Assembly (NCBI GenBank): GCA_020351775.1
Contig: CP070666.1
Coordinates: 5,468,629 to 5,509,974, forward strand
Length of the DNA: 41,346 nt
Reading direction: 5' to 3'
Source: Gemmatimonadota bacterium
GTDB lineage: Bacteria; Gemmatimonadota; Gemmatimonadetes; Gemmatimonadales; GWC2-71-9
Each line of letters starts with the position of its first letter. Position 1 is the stretch's first letter. The notes beneath the pieces were generated by a model. It was not told the DNA's origin and ran no database searches. It was given only the letters and a program-made list of their open reading frames with translations. Below are positions 35,151-41,346 of the stretch, one piece after another. Position numbers and translations under genes: made by a program.

Positions 35151-36368
35151 TCATTCGTATCTGAGTGCCTCCACGGGATCCAGGCGCGCCGCCTTGGCCG
35201 CCGGATACATTCCGAACATCACGCCCGTGACTATGGAGGCGCCCAGCGCTGCGATAACCGACCACAACGGGATCTCTGCGGGAAGCGGCGTCAGGCTCTT
35301 GAGCAGCAGGCTGGCGGTCCCACCCAGCGCCAGCCCAATGGCGCCACCGATCAACGTCAGGGTCGCCGCTTCCACCAAGAACTGCCATAGGATCTCGCGC
35401 CGCCGGGCACCGATGGCCTTGCGGACCCCGATTTCCCTGGTCCGCTCGGTGACCGAAATCATCATTATTGCCACCACCCCCACGCCGCCCACCATCAGGG
35501 CAACACTCGACAGGACGAGCATGACGAGGAAGATCACCCCTGTTATCTGGTTGAAGTCCTCGAGCGCCTTCTCTTGTGTGACTACTCCGAAGTTGTTGTC
35601 ATCTCGCGGCCCCAGACCCCGGAACGACCGGAGCGCGGCAGTCACGTCCTCTGTCGCCTGGTGAACGGTTACCTCAGCCGATGGGGCCACGTAGAAGACT
35701 AGATCTGCACGCCAGGTCCTCACGTACTTGTTGAACGCACCCTGGGGGATCGTCACAAACGGCCGGTTGCCCTGCCCAAAGATATCGGGTGGAGGCTGAT
35801 ACACTCCGATTACGGTGAACGGGACGCCGCCCACCTTAATGCGGTTGCCGAGCGGATCTTGTAGGCCGAAGAGCTCGTCTGATAGCTTCTGGTTGATTAC
35901 CACGACCCTGCTGCTGGCGGCCGATTCGAGTCCGGTATAGGAGCGACCCGGATAAATGTCCCCACCCATGACTCTGGGCCATCCAGCGCTCAGTCCCCTG
36001 ACCTCCACCGAACTCAGCGTCTGGTTGCCAAACTCCACCTCGCGACTGTTGAACTCACCAACCACGACCAACGAGACGGACGGTAGCTCTCTGATCCGGT
36101 CTGCCTCGTGCACGGTGAGTGGCGGCGCGCGGTAGTAGTCACTGTCGTCGAAGATCACGGTTTGCGACGTGCGAGTGACGAAGAACGTGCGTGGACCGAG
36201 CTGATTCAGCATGTCCTCGACACCCATATTGACGCCCGTGATGAAGGCTGCCATGAGCACGACCACCATCACGCCGATCGCTATTCCCAGGATCGTGAGG
36301 GCCGCGCGAGCCTTGGCGGCCTTGAGCGAGTGGATTGCTATCCCGACACCTTCAAACAGCTGCGTCAT
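35151..36368 (-). CDS. MacB/FtsX-type ABC transporter permease, type A, first copy
   Basis: 405 residues, no ATP-binding domain. Helix near 20-45, periplasmic part to about 260, then three helices. Conserved patches with the A copy at 32633-33874 are DPLGNRIKVGGVPFTVIGVYQ (in part), ALMVGGVGVVAIMM, RTREIGVRKAIGARRREILW and VEAATLTL, and the end DPVEALRYE. The ATG at 36368 has AGGAG 6 nt upstream, written in the end of the preceding B gene. It should pair with that B protein. I infer that the A1/B1 and A2/B2 genes arose by one duplication of a B-A pair. Confidence 0.92.
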   Translation of the reverse strand: MTQLFEGVGIAIHSLKAAKARAALTILGIAIGVMVVVLMAAFITGVNMGVEDMLNQLGPRTFFVTRTSQTVIFDDSDYYRAPPLTVHEADRIRELPSVSLVVVGEFNSREVEFGNQTLSSVEVRGLSAGWPRVMGGDIYPGRSYTGLESAASSRVVVINQKLSDELFGLQDPLGNRIKVGGVPFTVIGVYQPPPDIFGQGNRPFVTIPQGAFNKYVRTWRADLVFYVAPSAEVTVHQATEDVTAALRSFRGLGPRDDNNFGVVTQEKALEDFNQITGVIFLVMLVLSSVALMVGGVGVVAIMMISVTERTREIGVRKAIGARRREILWQFLVEAATLTLIGGAIGLALGGTASLLLKSLTPLPAEIPLWSVIAALGASIVTGVMFGMYPAAKAARLDPVEALRYE

Positions 36369-36371
36369 CGT

Positions 36372-37610
36372 CTACTCCTGGCGCATGGCCACCACCGGAT
36401 CCAGCCGTGCAGCACGGGCGGCCGGGTAGAGACCTGCGATTATGCCGACGCCTGCGCCCAGTGATACAGCGACTGGGATAGACCAAGGCGCGACGTGGGC
36501 GGGGAGAAACGTGAGGGCGCGAACGAGGAAAGCGAGGCCGAGACCGGTGGCGATGCCCAGCGCCGCTCCAACCGTGGCCAGAGTGGCCGATTCCACGAGG
36601 AACTGCCGTAGGATATCGCGACGCCGGGCTCCCAACGACTTCCGGATCCCGATCTCCCGGGTCCGCTCAGCCACCGACATGAGCATGATGTTCATGATTA
36701 CGATGGCGCCTACTACGAGCGAAACACTCACCAGGCCCGGCACCAGTATCTTGAGGATCCTGTCTATCTGCCCCCAGAACTCCAACACTCCCGCGGCGGT
36801 CTCGACGGCGAATGTGTTTTCTTGGGTCGGTCTCAGGCCGCGCCTGCTCCGCATCACCGCCTCCACGTCTGCCATGGCGGTCTCCATTTCCTGAACGGAG
36901 TTGGCCTTGACCAGCAGGATGTCGACCACGCGCGGCGGGTTGACGAATCGCTTGACCGGCGAGAGAGCAGGAGCCACGACGAACTCGTCGAGTGAAAAGC
37001 CGAAGATCTCGCCCTGGCTCTCCACGACGCCGATCACGCGGTACGGCAGGTCTCTGATGTCTATCTCCTGGCCCAGCGGATCGAGGTCCTCGAACAGACC
37101 CTCAGCCACCCTGCTACCGATCACCACCACCGGCAGGCCGGAACGGACCTCTTGGGCGCTGAAGGCACGGCCCTGTTCAATCTTCCAGTCGCGCAGAGCG
37201 AAGTATTGTTCAGTCGCGCCAATCACGCGTATCCGGGCCGACTTGTCTGCCCGAGACACTTCGGCCATGTTCACCGATTCCCAGGCCGTCAACGCCGGCA
37301 CGGTGATCCCCGCCGCAGCCGCTCTGGCGTCATCGTAGCTGATGCGCGGCCTTCTAAGCCACTCGCGCCAGGTCTCGCGCGAGATGTTTCCCACATTGAA
37401 ATCGGGGTAGCGTCGCAGTTGGAAGGTGTTGGCTCCCAGGAAATTCCCTGCCACCTGATCGGTCATGTAGCGGTTCATTCCCTCGAGCACGGTGAACACG
37501 GCGATGAGGAACATTACTCCGATGAACACTCCAATCACGGAGAAGAAGCTCTTCATCTTCTGGGCCCAGATCACCTGCAGGGCCAGACGGATCGCTTCCC
37601 AGAACGGCAC
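36372..37610 (-). CDS. MacB/FtsX-type ABC transporter permease, type B, first copy
   Basis: 412 residues with the MacB-permease plan and no ATPase part. Type B marks are IVIMNIMLMSVAERTREIG (in part), IRKSLGARRRDILRQFL and the end LDPVVAMRQE. The start is GTG at 37610 (MPFWEAIRLALQVIW), 66 nt after the adaptor gene, without a strong ribosome binding site. The first permease of the operon, it is followed by its A partner after 3 nt. Confidence 0.92.
   Translation of the reverse strand: MPFWEAIRLALQVIWAQKMKSFFSVIGVFIGVMFLIAVFTVLEGMNRYMTDQVAGNFLGANTFQLRRYPDFNVGNISRETWREWLRRPRISYDDARAAAAGITVPALTAWESVNMAEVSRADKSARIRVIGATEQYFALRDWKIEQGRAFSAQEVRSGLPVVVIGSRVAEGLFEDLDPLGQEIDIRDLPYRVIGVVESQGEIFGFSLDEFVVAPALSPVKRFVNPPRVVDILLVKANSVQEMETAMADVEAVMRSRRGLRPTQENTFAVETAAGVLEFWGQIDRILKILVPGLVSVSLVVGAIVIMNIMLMSVAERTREIGIRKSLGARRRDILRQFLVESATLATVGAALGIATGLGLAFLVRALTFLPAHVAPWSIPVAVSLGAGVGIIAGLYPAARAARLDPVVAMRQE
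36375..36379 (-). promoter_or_regulatory. Ribosome binding site inside the end of permease B1
   Basis: The final codons CAG GAG TAG give AGGAG; TAGACG (6 nt) leads to the ATG of permease A1. The site, spacing and codons match the B2-A2 junction. Confidence 0.75.
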
Positions 37611-37676
37611 TGCTGCTACGCCGCCGTCAGGATCGTGTTACTGTGAATCACGGCTCTCAATACAAGCACGACAGGG

Positions 37677-39506
37677 TTACTCACTACGCGCCACACCCGA
37701 GCGGGAAACCACGGAGCGTGACTCCTCTGAAGCGGGCAAGACGGAATCGTTGAGCTGTGCTTGGTCAGGGGTTTCGAAGGCACCAACCAGGAGTAGAGCC
37801 GATCCGTCCGGTTGACTCAGCATGTATGCTGGGATTCCCGCCGCCCGCAGGCTGCGCACCGCCTGAGCGCCTGACGTGGCGTTGGGGCGCCGGCCGATCC
37901 TGAGCGCGTGCGGAGTGCGTACGACGATCCCATCCGCACCGGCCAAGAAACCGTCGGCTCTGAGCCGCTGCCGAAGGTCGGCGGCCGATGCCTCGCTGGG
38001 CAGGGCACCAACCATCACACGGTACAGTATCCGGTTCTGCCCCCGGACGATGGCCGAAACGGTGGCCGGTGCCACAGACTCGAATTGGGTCGCGTACTCC
38101 AAGGCGCTCTCCAGGCCTCCCAACGCTGCTACCTGGACGGAATAGAACAGCGAATCCGCCTGGGCCGGAGTCTCGAGGGTGGATCCGAATTCACCTGCCT
38201 CGTCTTCGGGTTGCTCGGCGGCCGCCGCCTGATCCGTGCCACTGACGGTGGCCTGATCCCCACTACTCGTCGATTCCAGAATTGGAGATCCGGGCATCGC
38301 GCGGACGTGGGTGCTGTCAGAGAGATCGCGGATCGTCTGGTAGGGGCCTGCCACAATCGTGTCGCCGCGCGATAGCCCTGCCAGCACCTCGAAGTGCTCC
38401 TCGCCGGCTATGCCGACGTCTACGGGGCGGAATTGGGCGACACCGTCCACCACCACGAACACGCCTTCCACCTCCGCAGTGGTCGTGTCCGCAGGGGCCG
38501 TCTCGGTCGAGATTGGTGTGTGCTCGCGCACTGTCAGAGCGATGATCGGAATGCTGAGTGCACTGTCGCGCGTCGCCGTGATGATCTTGGCCGTTGCCGA
38601 GAGATCAGGTCGGATATCAGGCGGCGGGTTGTCCAGCGTGATCTCGACATCGTAGTCGACGGCCTGGTCGCCTCCTGAACCAGCCGCAGCGACACGGACC
38701 GCGCTCTGCGCGATCTTGGTCACTCGCCCTGAGAACACCGTGTCGGGATAGGCATCGATCTCGACATCCGTCGAGTCTCCCATGTGGAGCCTCACGACAT
38801 CGGTCTCATCGACCCTCACGTTCACCTGAATCACGGAGAGATCGCTCACAGTGAGCAACAAGCCGGTCTCGCGCGAGAAAGTCCCGGGCACTGCCACCTC
38901 GCCCTCTTCCACGGCCAAGCGCGTCACCTGTCCGGCCATTGGCGCTCTGAGGATGGTCTTGGCCAGTTGCTCCTGCGCCTCCTGCAGACCGGCCCTGGCC
39001 TGCTCGACCTGATGTTCGGCGGACGTGGCGATGGCCGCCGCCACCTCATAGCTGGTCTGCGCTGTCTCCAGCTGCACCTGCGACACCAGCGTGGAATCGG
39101 TCTCCCGCAGTGCCTGGGAACGATCCAACTCTCGCCTCGCCTGATCTCGGTTGGCGCGCGCCTGCAGCGCTGATGCTTGAGCCGACGACAAGGCTGCTCG
39201 CGACCGGGCGACTCCCGCCTCGTACTGAGACGGGTCGATGCGGACCAGAAGATCGCCTCTCCCCACCCAATCGCCCTCCTCCACCGGTAGCTCAATGATC
39301 CGACCGGTTATGTCGGCGCTAATGTCCACCTTGCGTGTGGGCTCGATCTGCCCACTAGCAGTCACGGTCGCCACTAGCGAGCGGTGGTCCACTGTTTCGA
39401 GCCGGACTGCCGTAGTGCCATCGGACCGCGATGCGTTGAGACCCACGAGTGCTATGACGATCACGACACCGACAGCGCCGATAATGAGCTTCTTCTTTCC
39501 CGACAT
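37677..39506 (-). CDS. HlyD/MacA-type periplasmic adaptor with SPOR tail
   Basis: 609 residues, while usual adaptors have 370-420. A membrane helix (about 6-24) anchors it. The lipoyl/barrel-sandwich halves lie at 46-92 (ASGQIEPTRKVDISADITGRI, in part) and 187-225 (LRAPMAGQVTRLAVEEGEV, in part), flanking an alpha-helical hairpin (about 93-183). A beta-barrel and membrane-proximal domain run to about 403. After an acidic linker (405-450) comes a SPOR-type domain (about 452-530, with FYSVQVAALGG and LYRVMVGALPSEASAADLRQRL), then a second, shorter SPOR-like half (about 531-580, RSLRAAGIPAYML and LLLVGAFETPDQA). SPOR domains bind glycan strands without stem peptides. This could tether the export machine to peptidoglycan. 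GGAAGG precedes the ATG; tolC is 21 nt upstream. Confidence 0.92.
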   Translation of the reverse strand: MSGKKKLIIGAVGVVIVIALVGLNASRSDGTTAVRLETVDHRSLVATVTASGQIEPTRKVDISADITGRIIELPVEEGDWVGRGDLLVRIDPSQYEAGVARSRAALSSAQASALQARANRDQARRELDRSQALRETDSTLVSQVQLETAQTSYEVAAAIATSAEHQVEQARAGLQEAQEQLAKTILRAPMAGQVTRLAVEEGEVAVPGTFSRETGLLLTVSDLSVIQVNVRVDETDVVRLHMGDSTDVEIDAYPDTVFSGRVTKIAQSAVRVAAAGSGGDQAVDYDVEITLDNPPPDIRPDLSATAKIITATRDSALSIPIIALTVREHTPISTETAPADTTTAEVEGVFVVVDGVAQFRPVDVGIAGEEHFEVLAGLSRGDTIVAGPYQTIRDLSDSTHVRAMPGSPILESTSSGDQATVSGTDQAAAAEQPEDEAGEFGSTLETPAQADSLFYSVQVAALGGLESALEYATQFESVAPATVSAIVRGQNRILYRVMVGALPSEASAADLRQRLRADGFLAGADGIVVRTPHALRIGRRPNATSGAQAVRSLRAAGIPAYMLSQPDGSALLLVGAFETPDQAQLNDSVLPASEESRSVVSRSGVARSE

Positions 39507-39527
39507 GGTCTAACCCTTCCTCGTCCT

Positions 39528-41054
39528 CTATCGTAGTGGCCTGCCCACGGCCGCCTCGAGGGTGGCGATGGAGCGGTGATATGCATACACCGCGTTGATG
39601 TAGTCACGCTCGGCTGTCTGGGCCGCGAGCTGAGCATCGAGCAGCTCGAAGAAAGTGCCGGATCCGACTCGATATCGCTCTCGTGCCAGGTCTAGGCCTT
39701 CCTGAGCTGCGATGCGGCTCTGCTCCTGTATGCCGATTCCTTCGTGGGCCGCCAGCATTCCGTAGTAGGCCTGGCTGACGGCCGTTCTCACCTGCAACTC
39801 CCAAGCTCGCACCGCCTCCTTCGCATCATCGGCTTGAGCCGAGGCCTGCGAATTCCGGAGCGGCCGACTGAACTGGGTGAAGATCGGCCAGGAGACCGTC
39901 ATCCGAGCGGCGAACGGCTGCGATGTGAAGTTAAATGGGAAGACCGAGTTCTGGTCCCTGAGGGTCTGCCGGAGTTCCGCCTCGTCGTCTGCAGTGAACT
40001 CGTACACCGAGCAGTCGCGTGGGTCGGCTGTGGGTGTCGCCAATCCGGCAACGATATCGTTCCAGTCCTCGCAGAATTCCATGTTGCCTGCGGCACTGGC
40101 CTGCGCGCTCAGCACCGAGTTGTTGATCAGCGGGTCCGGATTGGTGAACTGGTTGGTGAACCCAGACCATCCGGCGGCAAACGAGAGCGACGGCAGCCAG
40201 TCGGTCTTGACCGCGGTCTCATTGGCCACCGCAGCCGATTGCCGTGCCCTGAGTGACAGCAGGTCGGGATTCCTGGCGTTGGCGTCATCCATCAGGTCGC
40301 CCAGTTCCCAGACCGGATCCATGATCGGGAACGTGTCCGACAGGACGACGACCGTGGGGTCGTCGGGGGCCGGAACACCCATCTGCTGGAACAGCCGTAG
40401 CTTCTCGACTATTACCGCCTGGCCGAACTGGAGCCGCTCGATCTCGGCTCTGCCCAGCGCCACCTCCGCCTGGCGCACGTCGAGAATTGTGTTCTGACCG
40501 ACGTCGAACCGGGCTTGAGCCAGGCGCAGGAACTCCTGGTTGCGGGTGACCTGAAGCTCGGCCAGCTCCACCTGCGCCTCTGCCTGCAAGACCGCCAGAT
40601 ACTGCTCTCGCACTGCGGATTCCAAGTTTATCTCTGCGCCATCGATATCTGCATTGGCTGCCTTGAGCTGGGCTCTGGCGAGCGCCGGCTGCGTGAACGT
40701 GCGGCCACTGATGGACAGGTTGAATCCCATGCTGTAGTTGGAGCCGACTGTCGAGGACACCTGCTCGAACGAGGTCGTCCCAAAGAAATTCTGCGTGCCG
40801 GCCCCCGCGTACGACATACCGCCCGTGATGCCGAAGGTGGGTAGGAACGCAGCGTAGGCGTTGCGCACCCCCCAGGCTGCAGGTGCGTGATCGTTGGCCG
40901 TCTGGCGGTAGGCAGGATTGTACTGCATGGCAAGATCGACTGCGTCCCTGAGGGACAGGCTCTGCGGTACCGACGGCAGCGGCTCCTGGCAGCGGAGGGC
41001 ACGTGGCGCGCCTAGCGCCACTGAAACCAGTAGAATCAGTGCGAAGCTCTTCAT
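39528..41054 (-). CDS. TolC family outer-membrane channel protein
   Basis: 508 residues. A signal peptide (about 1-22, ALILLVSVALGAPRALRC) is followed by two TolC/OEP halves rich in long coiled-coil helices (LSLRDAVDLAMQYNPAYRQ; LQAEAQVELAELQVTRNQEFLRLAQARFDVGQNT, in part; and in the second half EGLDLARERYRVGSGTFFELLDAQ). It should form the trimeric duct across the outer membrane. The Cys at the end of the signal could make it a lipoprotein, but the lipobox is poor. It is the first gene of the export operon, behind a good promoter, and is followed by the adaptor after 21 nt. Confidence 0.94.
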   Translation of the reverse strand: MKSFALILLVSVALGAPRALRCQEPLPSVPQSLSLRDAVDLAMQYNPAYRQTANDHAPAAWGVRNAYAAFLPTFGITGGMSYAGAGTQNFFGTTSFEQVSSTVGSNYSMGFNLSISGRTFTQPALARAQLKAANADIDGAEINLESAVREQYLAVLQAEAQVELAELQVTRNQEFLRLAQARFDVGQNTILDVRQAEVALGRAEIERLQFGQAVIVEKLRLFQQMGVPAPDDPTVVVLSDTFPIMDPVWELGDLMDDANARNPDLLSLRARQSAAVANETAVKTDWLPSLSFAAGWSGFTNQFTNPDPLINNSVLSAQASAAGNMEFCEDWNDIVAGLATPTADPRDCSVYEFTADDEAELRQTLRDQNSVFPFNFTSQPFAARMTVSWPIFTQFSRPLRNSQASAQADDAKEAVRAWELQVRTAVSQAYYGMLAAHEGIGIQEQSRIAAQEGLDLARERYRVGSGTFFELLDAQLAAQTAERDYINAVYAYHRSIATLEAAVGRPLR

Positions 41055-41145
41055 TCTTACCTTCTATTCGGATGGTGGTTGCAGTCCACTCACAATTACG
41101 GCGCCGTCAGAAGGATGGTTTCAACCCGAGACGCCGGAGGAAGGA

Positions 41146-41174
41146 ATTATACAGGAGTGGTGGTGCGCCGCCAA
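41146..41174 (-). promoter_or_regulatory. Sigma70-type promoter of the export operon
   Basis: On the - strand TTGGCG (41174-41169) and a perfect TATAAT (41151-41146) are 17 nt apart, about 91 nt before the tolC ATG. It lies between the end of the upstream gene and tolC, so the operon has its own start with a leader of about 85 nt. Confidence 0.65.
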
Positions 41175-41204
41175 AGTCTAGGGGCTGCTCCCGTATCCCC
41201 AGGC

Positions 41205-41345
41205 CTACGGGCCAGGAGTCCGGATGGCGGTGAGGCTCCCGTCGGCCAACTCGACCTTCATCAGCCGGCCATCGGAATCGTACCACAGATGCATCATCCG
41301 GTCGCCCGACGCCAGCGTCAGATGGCGCAGTATCATTGCGGTTTC
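41205..41345 (-). CDS. C-terminal end of an unrecognised protein
   Basis: Only the last 46 residues and a stop are in the window; the frame runs off the right edge. The sequence reads ETAMILRHLTLAS, then HLWYDSDGRLMKVELADGSL and TAIRTPGP at the end. LWYDSDGRLMKVEL looks like a strand-turn-strand near the end of small exported beta-rich proteins, but I cannot name a family. It points the same way as the export operon, which however has its own promoter in the gap. It shows no ABC ATPase motif. Confidence 0.6.
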   Translation of the reverse strand, partial: ETAMILRHLTLASGDRMMHLWYDSDGRLMKVELADGSLTAIRTPGP

Positions 41346-41346
41346 A

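Overview
The window reads as a contiguous piece of a high-GC, Gram-negative, diderm bacterial chromosome. It has dense housekeeping genes, many 1-4 nt overlaps and frequent GTG/TTG starts. The best taxonomic guess is Gemmatimonadota or a close relative. This is an inference from gene style: a TolB-propeller/Omp85-type surface protein, a PEGA-bearing Ser/Thr kinase, a SPOR-tailed efflux adaptor, MacB-type permease pairs without an ATPase domain, B12-dependent ribonucleotide reductase, MglA/MglB and a bacillithiol deacetylase. No gene proves it. I see no tRNA, rRNA, CRISPR array, transposase, integrase or phage module.

Left part (1-12.7 kb, mostly + strand): a 5'-truncated propeller/outer-membrane barrel protein; a membrane Ser/Thr kinase with a zinc ribbon, PEGA and TonB-like tail; a gamma-class carbonic anhydrase; nrdJ; a strong hairpin between convergent nrdJ and a class I fructose-bisphosphate aldolase (- strand); a small zinc-ribbon protein; ispG; and a sirtuin overlapping pyruvate kinase.

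Middle part (13-26.4 kb, + strand): YtxH and YihY membrane proteins, threonine aldolase, the K+ uptake pair trkA-trkH, the SRP RNA gene (ffs) with its promoter, then a compact run dnaX-ybaB-recR-hypothetical-mglB-mglA-pgsA-cinA followed by grpE-dnaJ. A block of repeats and palindromes precedes grpE.

Right part (26.4-41.3 kb, almost all - strand): a propeller lipoprotein whose stop codon interlocks with that of dnaJ; a repeat-bearing intergenic region; yjbQ (the only + gene here); a small membrane protein; an alpha/beta hydrolase; a sulfur/thiol group (cysteine desulfurase-mnmA, bshB1); and an export operon. That operon is read from about 41.15 kb leftward as tolC, a periplasmic adaptor with a SPOR tail, then four MacB/FtsX-type permeases arranged B-A-B-A, with no ATP-binding subunit in the window.

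The most interesting system is this export operon. The duplicated permease pairs, the peptidoglycan-binding tail on the adaptor, the missing ATPase, and a ribosome binding site written into the last two sense codons of both B genes together suggest an envelope-anchored exporter with an unusual composition. Other points worth a second look are the SRP RNA pentaloop, the K+-independent-type pyruvate kinase, the kinase architecture and the grpE upstream repeats.
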